From positions 186,001-250,000 of the forward strand of contig RCTD01000027.1 in NCBI GenBank assembly GCA_014898415.1: a stretch of 64,000 bases of DNA. The letters run 5' to 3'. This stretch comes from Stromatinia cepivora (lineage: Eukaryota > Ascomycota > Leotiomycetes > Helotiales > Sclerotiniaceae). Shown piece by piece: positions 43,528 through 54,529 of this stretch. Position 1 is the first letter of the stretch; each line of letters starts with the position of its first letter. Under the pieces are notes generated by a model that was not told where the DNA came from, ran no database searches, and saw nothing but the letters and a program-made list of their open reading frames with translations. Made by a program: the position numbers and the translations under genes.

Positions 43528-45822
43528 ATGACTATCGTTACTTATCTAGAAATTATACTCTTCCTATCCTTATCCCTATGGATCATCTACGGCGCCATAC
43601 ATCGTCTCTATTTTAGTCCCATTGCCAAGTTTCCAGGCCCAAAACTTGCAGCCTTGACCTTATAGTATGAGTTCTACTTGAATGTCATACGCGATGGACA
43701 ATGGATTTGGGAAATCAAACGAATGCACGAAGAGTATGGTATGTTTAGCTGTGTTATTCCTGAAGTTGTGTTGTGACTGAAAATCGTAGGCCCAATAGTG
43801 CGCATCAATCCTTATGAATTGCATATTGATGATCCGGAATATCATGATGAATTGTACGCGGGAAATGCGACAAAACGTGAAAAGTAGGTTTGTGAGCAAG
43901 ATTTACCTCGATATTCTGCCCCAGAGTTTCAGATAGTCCGGGCTGTAGTCCAAAAGTAAAATGAAACATTCAAGCTATTTGGGATGTTCAGATCATTTGG
44001 AATATTTAAACCTTTTGGGATATTCAAGGTATTTAGAATATTCAAAGTATTTAAGTATACAATACGTTCTCGAAGACTCAAAGCTTTCATATCTCGTTTA
44101 CCAGTTCGTAATATTGGACACACTGAGCTTCCCAATATGAAGTCCCAGGATCAAGGGAATACCTCTTTTGGCATCTCCTGTTTTTTGGCTATTGAAATTC
44201 TACGCCTTCCTTGCACGTTTTGGGGGCACAAAGCGCGCCATTGGATGGCAGGATCGGTTGATGTCTATAAAAATGCACTCGATATCATTGTCGTCTACTT
44301 GAAAAGGTTTCTAGATTGTGCATAGACTATTATACTGACTGAGAAGGACAGGTATCTATGGTTCGTCAGTTCCGCTGGTTCTCCGGGAAGCAGCTTCGAG
44401 ACTATAGGGCATGACCTGCACCGCATCCGAAGGAATGCCGTCAACCCCTTCTTTTCCAAGCGATCGATTGTTGCTATGGAGCCGCTTATTGAATCAAAAA
44501 TCTCCTTGTTGTCTGATATATTTCAGTCGCATTTCGTCAATCAAAACCCTGTCAATCTCCGAGTCGTGTTCTCCTCCCTCGCTTTAGACGCCATTTCTGA
44601 TTATTGTTACGGAGAAGCTTTCGGCGCTCTGACTGACAAAAGTCTGGCTGAAATGTGGAGTAAAATTCTTTCCCAGTTCATGTCTATAGCGACTATTGTC
44701 ATGCACTTCCCTATACTACCCAAGATATTGTCTAGGTTACCAGATAGTATAGCTGGGCCAGTATTGGGACATCACAAAGTTGGTCCAAAGATTTCTTCCC
44801 GTATGTACAAACTGAAACCTGACCGCCTATACTAGAATTCAAGAAGACAGGTGGCACGTATTTTAAATCACGAAAATGCCGGAGGTCGTCAAAATACAAC
44901 ATTCCACGAACTTCGCGACACTGACATTCTTCCCCCTCAAGAAAAAACTCTTTGGTCGACTGGCTGATATCCTGATTGGAACTGGAGGTGAGACGACGGC
45001 TCAGACTTTGGCCGTATTGTTTTATCACCTCCTGGATAATCCAAAAATGCTATCAAGAGTCAAGGATGAGATTGGCACCTTGGGTGAAGACATTACCTAG
45101 GGACGATTGGAGAAGTTACCGTTCCTGGTCGGCCAATCCGCGATATTGCGAAATATAATGCACTGCTAACCCAAACTCTTCTAGTCAGCGGTCATAATCG
45201 AAGCATTACGGCTTTCAAGCGTGTTCACCTCACGTCTCCCTCGAATCGCGCCCAATGAACATATGAAGTTTCAACAATGGACAATTCCTGCCGGTGTATG
45301 TATATGCTCTTTTTGTCTCTGCTCCCGGAGCGCGTCTTTAAGACTTTCTCTACATTCACCATGTTCGTCACTTTAACAAAACCCTAGACACCAACAAGCA
45401 TGTCCTACTACTTCCTCCATTACTCTCCAGAAATCTTCCCCTCCCCTACAACATTCGACCCCACTCGTTGGATCTCAGATTCGGCCTCAAATGATTCGGT
45501 CACTGGAGACACTTTGCGAAAACATAGACTGGACAAGCATTTTGTACCTTTTTGCAAGGGAACTAGGATTTGTCTTGGTATCAAGTATGGAATTTACTAT
45601 TCTATTTCTCTTCCCCGATGACCTGACTAATGCATTATCTAAATTAGTCTCGCATATGCAGAATTATTCCTCACAACTGCGTACATTCTCAAGCGCTTTG
45701 ATCTCGAACTGTATGGAACGATAAAGAAAGATGTGGAGATCAAGAGGGATCATTTTGTTGCAGCACCAGCGGCAAGTAGCGAAGGTATCAGGGTGATACT
45801 CAAAAACGATAAGGGGGAGTAA
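43528..45822 (+). pseudogene. cytochrome P450 pseudogene 2
   Basis: Starts MTIVTYLEIILFLSLSLWII (membrane anchor), then SPIAKFPGPKLAALTL and a TAG at 43663-43665 where the family has an aromatic residue before YEFY. After an intron comes GPIVRINPYELHI...YAGNATKREK, and after an unusual 468-bp intron YLWFVSSAGSPGSSFETIGHD and AVNPFFSKRSI. A frame shift near 44955 precedes the I-helix ILIGTGGETTAQ. A second TAG (45098-45100) replaces Trp in IT*GRLEKLPFL. The ExxR helix SAVIIEALRLSS, the TFDPTRWIS motif and the heme loop HFVPFCKGTRICLGI (Cys intact) follow, and the C-terminus ends VILKNDKGE with TAA at 45820-45822. The same CYP58-like type as pseudogene 1 (inference). Two nonsense codons and a shift make it inactive. 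Confidence 0.85.
43966..44055 (+). repeat. 18-bp imperfect tandem repeat x5 inside a P450 intron
   Basis: Units such as ATATTCAAGGTATTTAGA at 44020 and ATATTCAAAGTATTTAAG at 44038; five units in all. They lie inside the 468-bp intron-like segment 43884-44351. Confidence 0.8.
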
Positions 45823-45994
45823 GGAAGTGGCGGAGTGCAAGATTTTGTATTGGGCATGTCGCAGCTTTGCAGGTGCTCTATATTTAAGAGCTTGCGCCGC
45901 CTGCTTTTCCACTAGCTATCTCGGGGTGAAGAGTCTCTGTTCCATAAACTAGCAGTTTGCTCGTTAGTAACAGATCATCGGTCAAGATCATGTA

Positions 45995-47912
45995 TTATAA
46001 CTTCCTAGGCAGTTGCGTGTCGTCCGCTGGGTGGGTAACAATCTCGTCTTGGACGGTGATAATCAAGCCCGAGACCTGTTCCGTGGGTACCACCGTTCCA
46101 TCCCTCTTTTCAACAGTCCAGCTTAGATTAGTCTTCAAATAGTCCACCACGTCTTCAATTTTACTGGTATCTACGGTCTTCATAGCGTCTGCTAAAGTGA
46201 ATTCGTTGTGGTACGTCAAACTTGGTGGGATTTTCCCATCGGCAACAGGGGGCGGCAAAACACAAAAGGAAGCTACAGGACCGGCTTCGGTATACAACCT
46301 GACGGTGAATCTCTGACCAAGTGCTGTAGCCAACACCTGAATAGCCACTGACCATTCCCTCTTCTCGTCGCTCTTTCTCTTTGAGCTGCTAAGCTCTCCT
46401 TCGGGATTGTATAAGGCGGCATTGACAGTTGCAGTAACATTGGCAGAAAGCTCAGTCGCGTTTGTGATAATCGCATCTGGAACTGAAGAATACGAGTACC
46501 CGGGGGTATTGGTGTAGCGAGCAGCATCCGATGTCCAAGGTGTCTCTCCATCAGGTTGATAGAATGGGGTCAAAGGCGATGCAGAAGTATCTCTAGTACC
46601 TCTAGCAATGGTAAAAGTACCGATCTGGTCGGAGGTTAGAAGCATCCACGCATCGGTATATATTGCTTGCCACATTGCAAAAAGACGATCCACATTTGCG
46701 TGGTGAAGCCAGAATATTGGATCAAAGGCAGAATAGCTCAACTGACTCATGTCTCCGTACGGACCCCCAATAGCAACATGTACAGCGCCATGAGGATTTT
46801 CTAGGGAGGGGCCAGTAGAGACTTGAGTCGCCATGTTGTAAAACGCAGTGCTCTTTGAGAACATGGAATAGATCATACTCATCAGACCCACAGCACCCAA
46901 ATCCTCACCCACTATGCTAGATTGAGACGCCCCTCGGACCGCCGCATTTGGGAACCTCAACGTGGTAGGATCTTGAGCCAAGTCTTCATCCGCTGTGCTG
47001 GTGCCCGTTGTAGGAAACCAGGTTCCATTCAAGGGAAACTGCTGAAATTTATCAAGGAGGAGAGGGTTTGCAACGTTTTGAGTGCCAGAAGGTGTAGCAA
47101 TTTGGGTTGTGGCGTCACTGACAACGGGAGGGAGGGCAGGAACAGTGGCCCAGTCTTAATATGGAATCCGGAAATTTTTGGCGGCAGTAGTGTAAGTGGC
47201 ATCGTTATATGCAGTGGCAATGATTTGGACATGACTAGCTAGAACTTGTTCGTATAGGGCTAGATATGGACGATGCCAAGTTGGAAACAATACGTCGTCG
47301 TGGGTACAATAGCCAGTTTGTGGAGCTGCTGGATTCCAGCTCACGTTGCCCCATGAATAATATGGACGACCGTGAATACCGGCAATCTGAAACCAGGACA
47401 ATGGGTCATCTTCTGGTACGTTCTGTAGAGAAATGAGCGCCCGGATGTAAAGAGACCTGAAAACAATTAGTCACTAAGTCAAGAAGCAGTCTTTGTGATT
47501 GCTTTTCCAACCACGGTTGGGTATCCGAAGGTTTTGCGCCGTGAGATACAACTGAACGATGTGAAAAAGACCACTACATAGATTAAGGCCATGACAAATC
47601 ATTTGAACGTTCAATTTGTCTCTGAACATTCAAATTTCGGTGGGTGCTTGCCCCGATTTAAGCTACAACAGAGCTCTGCACTGATGGCGTTTGACTTCTT
47701 CCATGAAATAGACTAAATGTGTAAAATTCAACGTACCAAGTGGGAAGATCTTTTTGGAGATCCAAGATATCTTTTCGCACAGGTCTTACTCCAGTTTGCG
47801 CATCCACACCAGTATGAACACCACCAATATGAAATTGAGAGGCCCCTATGTTATTAACACAGACAAGAAGTGAAATGGCCAGGCCAAGTGGTGTAGTCCT
47901 GCTATAGAGCAT
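45995..47912 (-). pseudogene. tyrosinase 2, interrupted by a single nonsense codon
   Basis: Minus strand, exon 1 47912-47737 and exon 2 47456-45995, with a 280-bp intron (GTACGT..TTTTCAG) splitting a Trp codon. Total 545 codons plus stop. Starts MLYSRTTPLGLAISLLVCVN (signal peptide). The copper-A motifs are FQIAGIHGRPYYSWG and THDDVLFPTWHRPYLALYE. The copper-B motifs are NPHGAVHVAIGG and DPIFWLHHANVDRLFAMWQ. The tyrosinase C-terminal domain follows, with VRLYTEAGPVASFCVLPPP. All six copper-binding His appear present. The only defect seen is TAA at 47156-47158 in RIPY*DWA, where the family has Trp: TGG to TAA, a double G-to-A change. Relatives hydroxylate and oxidise phenols in melanin-type pathways. 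It could be a recent pseudogene or an allele; a sequencing error is less likely given two changed bases. Confidence 0.85.
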
Positions 47913-50582
47913 TTTGACAAATATGAGGATTTTAAGTCAGGAACCTTATGGTATCGTAGACAAGGAAGTCCTGGAGATCGTGGGCCGTGGTCCAAGTAAA
48001 TATGGGCGACAGGAGATCCCTCTCACGATACGAGTGTATGTGATGATGAATATAATGAGTTAGATGCAAAAACAAGAGCCAGCTACCAGAGAGAGAGTCC
48101 TTATATGCAAGGGGAGTTCTACCGTCGCCTAACTATATGCCGTAAATATATGACGCTAGTACCGTAGCAGTTCCTCTTTGTAGTTCATTTCAAAATGCAG
48201 AGTCGGATTATCGAAGAAGAATGACCTCCGATCCGAAAGGCTACCAGAACAGCCGTGGAGATATGATTAGGCAATGGCTGACAGAAATTATCATAGAGAT
48301 TAGTCCAGCTTGCCTCCGTTCGTCGATGTTCCCAATGTTCTAATATAGGTATAGCATTTCCTGCCTCCATGTGCGGTGAAGGCGGGAATTACTTAAATTT
48401 GGTTGGGCAGATTCTCAACGTGATGGGAAAAGGCTTACAGTCCCGGAAAGCTTGCATCCCCAAAAATCAAACGTTGCAGTAACACGAGTATCGATGCATG
48501 AAGCATGCATATTGCGAGGCTATAGGAACCAGGTAACGCGCCGATTCGCCAGCCACCATGTACTGAATATCAACAAGCAGATTTCAATAACCAAATCGTT
48601 GAAGAACATGTTGAATCGTCTGACTAGAAATAGACAAACTATGATCAAGTCTAAAGGCTTCCATTTTGGTCTTGACGAGCAATGCATGAGTAGACATTAA
48701 TACCAATCAATACGAGCTTTTATGTATCATCGCCAACTTTAGCTAGCCTTAAGTAGAACTTTACTGCGTTCACGCCCTCTTCCTGACGTACAATTTGGGG
48801 TTCACTGTGCCCAGCGTTTGACACGAGTCCATTCCCCAGGACCCGTTTGAAACGATTCCTCTAGGGAAGAGAAGCCTAGGTTATGATAAAATAAATGCTG
48901 GAGATTTCTCTCCTTTAGAGGTGGGCATCTTCATGACATAACAATATTGATAGAATGGGCAACACTACGGGCATCCGCTTGCAGTTCCGAGCTGATCTCG
49001 AATGGACCCAGATCTGAACATCGAAAAGCTTGACTCGCCAAGTAAAACCTCTTGAATCATTTCTAAGCTGAGCGTAGAACACCGAGGATATAGATCATGT
49101 GGAATAAATTGCGATATGCAACAAACTTAATTTGGCTCCCATTCTATGGAATTGCCATAGAGCTGAGCCTCTAGATCCAGTGATGGAATAAGCTTTTTGA
49201 CAAATGTTTCAACTATAATCGTTCTTCTTGGCATCTAAGTAGTCGGACAACAAGGGAGGGCAGAATAATAATATTGAAACATCGCCGTGAGCAATGAGTA
49301 ATTTGAGTAGTGTCGTCAAGTATCTGTGAATTAATTACCTAGGCAAGCTGCAGGTACAGGTGCGGCGCAGCTGTCAAGGCACCTTGATAGCCGAAATTCT
49401 TTTCGACATGCAGCTCTCTCCCTTCATGTCGAGCCTTCAGTGTTCAGGTATCTTCTATGCCTATATTTATCTAGGGACCAGTGATTTTCCTTGTGCTCAT
49501 GGTATCGCAACGTTCCTGGCCACGGGAAGCTATCTCTTCGTAGCAACAGACATGCATCTTGACCTACAGAGAAAATATCTTGTAGGTACAAGTAGAGTAG
49601 AAGCGGAGTGTGTGGGGCTTTCCCGCCGCCTTGAATTTTGATCGTCCCTTAAGCAGAAAATAGCTGGATATGAAGCACACTGGTGCCGTATGTCACTGTA
49701 GTACAGTGTGACATATATTTCCATCCATTAAAAATAAATGGTATAAGCGTTTCTCGCATTCGCTACTCTTATATGACATAGCATAAAGCACTCCGTCGAT
49801 TCAGTTGGAGCATCATGTGACGGTACTATGCTGCGAGGTTATGGTGTTCTCGACTTTACTTCGGGTGGCATTGAATTCCTAGTAAATACATCAAAAGATT
49901 AAGTTGTGGTTGGAAAGCGGTAAGATATATAAAGTCTGGTGGGGCAACCCCGTACGTAGCTGTATTCATCCAGATTCAAGCTATACAATTAACCATCCCA
50001 ACTCAGATGTCTATGGAGCTCGAACTTTTCCAGTCCTTTCTCAAAAACCTGCCGATCATGTGTCTTGTGCAACAGGAAATTCTTCGATGTCTGCCCATTT
50101 AATGCCACAAACCAGGCCGTTTCATTTATGGCTGTTGTGGAATCGCCCCACGACTTCCATTGCCTCAAATTTCCTGTATCTAGAGTAACCGCGCATCAAA
50201 CATTGGACTTACCATGAGCTTAGCTCTTCTGCAGCAAAGACAGCATGCCAAAGAATCAATCACAAGTATTGTGTTCTAAGTGTCATATCAGTTCATGAAA
50301 ATTTCACCTCGAGGATGATGGATTGCGATATTTGGCCTGGCGCCAATACCATGTTCTCTTGTACCCATTAACTGACATCTCATTATTCCTCAAGCAATAT
50401 TCGAACCTGTATCGGGAATAGAGCTTAAGGAAGCATCAGATTTTCGATCGTATGAGTAACTTCAGGTACTAAATGCGCAATCTGATTTGGATCACGCATG
50501 GCTATAGTAAGATCATCCGGGAGTTTTCCAGAGTAAAGAAGGTTCTACTGAAACTTAGTAAAGTCATCGGATAAAATGATGG
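47913..50582. other. gene-poor interval, no supported gene
   Basis: 2.7 kb of ordinary composition with only short frames (for example 49360-49641 and 49904-50188, plus) that match no family I know. It may hold the tyrosinase promoter and old gene remnants. Confidence 0.45.
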
Positions 50583-51353
50583 CTAAGTCACCTTCTTGAC
50601 CGTGTCAAATGCATCCTCTTTCTCAGTGTAGTCCCGGATCACCTTACTTGTGTTAAAGTCGACATATATTCTGGTATCTCTAATCCTAACAAGAACATTA
50701 TCGAGCCTCATGAACAACCTGCATAAGAGAAGCATTCGATCAGGCATAACCCGTAATTTGCAAGAAACAATGGATATTCCATTGTCATCTAGCTCGCTCT
50801 CGTACAAGACAACTTCTTCGAAGAACAGGATAGGATCTTGACGTTTGAGAAGTGCAATAGGTATTGGATCTGAGTTATCCAGTGCAAACGATTTACCACT
50901 TGTTATAGTGCCTTTATAATCTGTTGTGTATGACCAGTCGAATGGCTTGACAACTTCTTTAATACCTTCGTGGGTCTTCTCCCTGAACCATGTTAGCTCT
51001 GAATGGTGTGCAATAAAGCATTTGAAATCTTACCTGCTGCTTGACCACTCCTTCGAATAAGCTACTTTTAACATATTCTTGTCCGTCTTGTCAACTCGGT
51101 CCAGGGCATCGTATGCATTAAATTCCATGCGCCATCCACTTGCTAGGTGCTCGATTGCAACCATGTTATCACCAAAAATCATCTCTGGAACTGGTATGCC
51201 AAGCTTCTCGGACATCTCATCTATTGGGCCTGATTTCGATATTGGAAGTTTGCGCGCACTGATCCTAAAGCCCTTTTGAACATGCGATACAGTAGCGCTG
51301 TCCGCCGCATTGGGCATTGGATAATTCTCATCGATAGGACCATTAAATGCCAT
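50583..51353 (-). CDS. TIP41: TIP41-like protein (PP2A/TOR signalling regulator)
   Basis: Two exons on the minus strand, 51353-51034 and 50982-50583, with a 51-bp intron (50983-51033, GTAAGA..TTCAG) splitting an Arg codon. The protein is 239 aa, within the usual fungal size. TIP41 hallmarks in order: GFRISARKLPISKSGPIDEM, PEMIFGDNMVAIEH, FNAYDAL, then after the intron KPFDWSYTTDYKGTI, DPILFFEEVVLYESELDDNG and SCKLRVMPDRMLLLCRLFMR with VRIRDTRIY. In yeast TIP41 binds TAP42 and modulates type 2A phosphatases downstream of TOR in nutrient signalling, in the cytosol. It is divergent from the Aurora kinase gene, with 640 bp between the start codons. Confidence 0.93.
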
Positions 51354-51993
51354 GATTGTAGACTGCTATGAATGGATGGGATGCGAAATAATGTATCGAT
51401 TATTCCACCTAGTCCAAGTCCAGTTCAACAACAGCTTGAGTTTAAGATCGCGCTCTTTTCAGTTCTTCAATTGTAGGCTGATATGGAGATAGTTCAATAA
51501 CAGCTTAAGTTCGAGTTCGAGTTCGAGTTTTCGTGAAGGCACTTCTCAGTTTCGACTATAACATGGTCTTATGGTGATGGGTGATGAAACGTAAGATCTT
51601 ACTTACAATTATTGTTATGCTTGTTTGGTGGGATGAGACAAGGTGCTTTGATGCTTTGGTGGAGAAGCTTGCTTCCAAAGTCAGTGGTTTCACAAGGATA
51701 AATTTCGTTCCGTTCATTCATTAATTCATACCTTCGTTGGTTGCCGTGTCAACATAAATTGACCTTAGCGCTCGCTACTTTTCCGCTTTTCTAAATAATA
51801 AACTCTCGTCTCGTCTCAATCTCAATCTCATCCCGTCTCGTCTCCTTTAGTCCTTCACTTATCTTTTGAAATTATCAAAAATACTTTCGTTATCATCCAC
51901 AGTTCTACTAACTAGCAGCCAAATACCATCGATCAAGTAAACCTTTTCAAAGTTTTGACCCGGGTCTTGCCCTTAATTCTCGGATATTTCATA
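51354..51993. promoter_or_regulatory. shared upstream region of divergent TIP41 and Aurora kinase genes
   Basis: 640 bp between two start codons on opposite strands, so both promoters must lie here. The Aurora side has a pyrimidine-rich stretch (CTCGTCTCGTCTCAATCTCA, about 51800-51845), typical of fungal core promoters and leaders. No TATA box stands out. A GTTCGA-type short repeat lies near 51510-51530. Confidence 0.55.
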
Positions 51994-53294
51994 ATGGCTG
52001 CCCACGGTCTTGAGTCGCGCTTTGAGCGGATGTCTGTGAATGATGAAAATGATCCGGGAGAAGGGAAGAAATATAAGACCAAGGTAGATTTAATCAATTT
52101 ATCAAATGCGCTGTCGCTAATTGATACCAAGCAGATCGCATCTACTACATCTTCAACTACACAATTATCACAAAATGCCAATCGAGCAAACCTTCTAAAG
52201 ATCGCCTTACAAAATAAGAACACAGCAAACACAATCACGACTGTCACGAATGTCACCAATTCATCCCATGAAGCTGCTTCTCCTTCAAGAAAGCCAACTA
52301 CATCCTCTCGAGAATCGGAGCAAATTGCTAAAGTCGAGCGCAAATCGAACCCCATTTACCAGGAACCAGCTCCCGTAAAACAATTTCACCTTGGGATGTT
52401 TGAAATTGGTCGACCTCTGGGCAAGGGAAAATTTGGTCGTGTGTATCTGGCAAGAGAACGAAGTACTGGATTCGTTTGTGCCTTAAAAGTCCTACACAAA
52501 AACGAGATACAAAAAGGCAAGGTAGAAAAGCAGGTCCGGCGGGAAATTGAAATTCAAAGTAATTTACGGCACCCAAATATCCTCCAACTATATGGCCACT
52601 TCCATGACAGCAAACGAGTCTTCCTGATCTTAGAATTTGCTGGCAAGGGAGAACTCTACAAGCATCTTCGGAGGGAGACAAAGTTTCCGGAATGGAAAGC
52701 AGCTCAATACATTGCGCAAATGGCTGCGGCATTGAAGTATCTCCACAAGAAGCATGTCATGCATCGGGATATAAAACCAGAAAATATTCTTGTTGGTATC
52801 CATGGCGAGCTTAAAATTGCAGACTTTGGTTGGAGTGTCCATGCGCCTAACAGCAGAAGAGCTACCATGTGTGGAACTTTAGATTATCTTCCACCTGAGA
52901 TGTTGCAAGGTAATAGCAACTACTACAATGAAAAGGTTGATTTGTGGAGTTTGGGGGTTCTGATGTATGAGTTTCTGGTTGGCGAGGCCCCTTTTGAGGA
53001 CACCCCAGTCATGACACAGAGGAGGATAACAAGATGTGAAATGACGATTCCAAGCTTCGTGTCCTCGGAAGCAAAGGATCTGATTAAAAGGGTATGTTCA
53101 ACTTCTCCTTACCATTGATTACACACTAATTTCCAACATAGCTGCTGGTACTTGACCCCGAGAAACGGATTCCTCTCGAACAGGTTCAGAAGCACCCCTG
53201 GATCATCAAGCATTGTGTGAAAGGTGAGCGAGCTAGTATGCGGGACTCGAAATCCACTGGCAGCAAGTCTTCACTGGACTCTAGTGACGAATAA
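51994..53294 (+). CDS. Aurora/Ipl1-type mitotic serine/threonine kinase
   Basis: Exon 1 51994-53091, intron 53092-53141 (50 bp), exon 2 53142-53294; 416 aa. The first in-frame ATG is 51994 ([20 protein letters not shown]); the frame is open upstream but without an ATG. The N-terminal about 130 residues are Ser/Thr/Asn-rich and disordered. The kinase domain begins [20 protein letters not shown] (glycine loop 143-148), with Lys165 in [13 protein letters not shown] at 257-264 and DFGWS at 277-281. The activation loop [16 protein letters not shown] has the phosphorylated Thr at 291. DFGWSVH and [16 protein letters not shown] mark the Aurora family. The C-terminus has HPWI. It acts in the chromosomal passenger complex, correcting kinetochore-microtubule attachment and promoting cytokinesis. 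Its downstream neighbour ATP23 converges with a 228-bp gap. Confidence 0.95.
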
Positions 53295-53522
53295 ATGACG
53301 AATCGCGTTTTGAGCATTGGCGTTTGTGGAGTAGATTGTCTGGTTGAAATAATTCTCGAGGAGAATGAATTGAATAAGGTTTTGGAGTTTGCATCTAATG
53401 TTTCCTATACGCCGGCGCCCATCTTGATATACATTTCTATACCCAAGTACCTGGGTACTGAATACGATTATTTAACAATCCAAAGTTATCATTATTACAT
53501 GGGCATATCTCATAAAACGACC

Positions 53523-54323
53523 TCACTTGTAGATCTCGTCAAAGGGTCGCGTATCCGAATAACACGAATCCCAAACCTCATTTACTACCTTCACAGCTTG
53601 AACGTCGTCCTTACACCATGGTCTAGCCAAAACCGACTTGACTGCTCTCCTGCGGACGCATTCCTGATGTTGTTGTGTTACCCTGTAGTTATTCCTCGTC
53701 CAGAACTCTCTCGCCCATCTACATTCTCCACTCAGACTTGCTGCTCTGATCTATGCCATTGATTAGCTTTCTATTGCTAGACTTATACTAGGCCAGCCCA
53801 AACGGCACACACAAACCTCCGAACAAGCCGCATGTCGCAGATCCTCCCAGTCCACCTTCCATCTTAAATGATCCCACGCATGAACCATTTCATGTGCTAA
53901 CGTATCCTCCACATGTTTACTATCCCTCATTTCGTTCGCACATAATTGAATTCCATGCTCGGGGCTGAATCCTCCACCTTGCCTCACCATTTTCCCATCT
54001 TCTGTGATTCGCGTGGGACATCTCCTGCAACGTATATTATCTGCATCGAGCTTTCCGTTTAGATCACGTATGTTCTTTTGCATGAATATGACAATCGGCG
54101 AGTATTTTAAGTTATAATCTCGCCATTCTTCACATTTGTCGCAGTCGCGCTTCTCGTGGCGGGCGTATTGGTCTTCGCGATAGAGGATCTGGTGGGATGG
54201 AGGCATTGTACCAAGAAGGATGGAAAACCAATTGCGTGTTCGGGCAGTTGGGTCAAATTGCGGTTCGGACTCCTTCGCAAAGTCCGAGGCGATTGGCGGC
54301 TTATTTTCGTCTGTGGATGCCAT
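53523..54323 (-). CDS. ATP23: mitochondrial inner membrane metalloprotease ATP23
   Basis: Two minus-strand exons, 54323-53817 and 53750-53523, with a 66-bp intron (53751-53816, GTTTGT..GCATAG); 244 aa. The first exon alone reads into the intron to a stop, so the second exon is essential; it supplies [17 protein letters not shown] and the Cys/His-rich tail ([12 protein letters not shown]...ARPWC). The zinc-binding HEMVH is at 144-148 with [19 protein letters not shown] after it. CDKCEEW and CRRCP pairs lie upstream, all typical of ATP23. The enzyme works in the intermembrane space, processing the ATP6 precursor in yeast and aiding ATP synthase assembly. It is divergent from PRO1 with only 206 bp between starts. 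Confidence 0.93.
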
Positions 54324-54529
54324 CGTGAAGATGAAGTTGTAGTATTCTTACGCCCTGCGATCTACCATGCAGGGCGCTCGCTGTTCGTTGAACATCTTGA
54401 GCGAAATAACTTTTTGGCGGGCGGTGTGGAAATTCTGCCATATGCTGATCGATATAACACATCAAGGTGGATGCCACACACAGCTTATATAACATTTCAT
54501 GTCCTCTAAAACGGAATCTAAATTAAAAG
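54324..54529. promoter_or_regulatory. compact bidirectional promoter between ATP23 and the glutamate 5-kinase gene
   Basis: 206 bp separates the two start codons, so both promoters and 5' leaders must share it. No canonical TATA box or long pyrimidine tract was noticed. Confidence 0.6.

Noticed and set aside
49360..50188. Two plus-strand frames of about 93 codons
   Set aside because: No domain, atypical residue composition, and the first starts at a common chance length for this base composition.
52328..52732. 134-aa minus-strand frame
   Set aside because: Antisense shadow of the Aurora kinase domain.
53295..53762. 155-codon plus-strand frame after the Aurora gene
   Set aside because: It is antisense to ATP23 exon 2, whose conserved tail and splice acceptor are clear.
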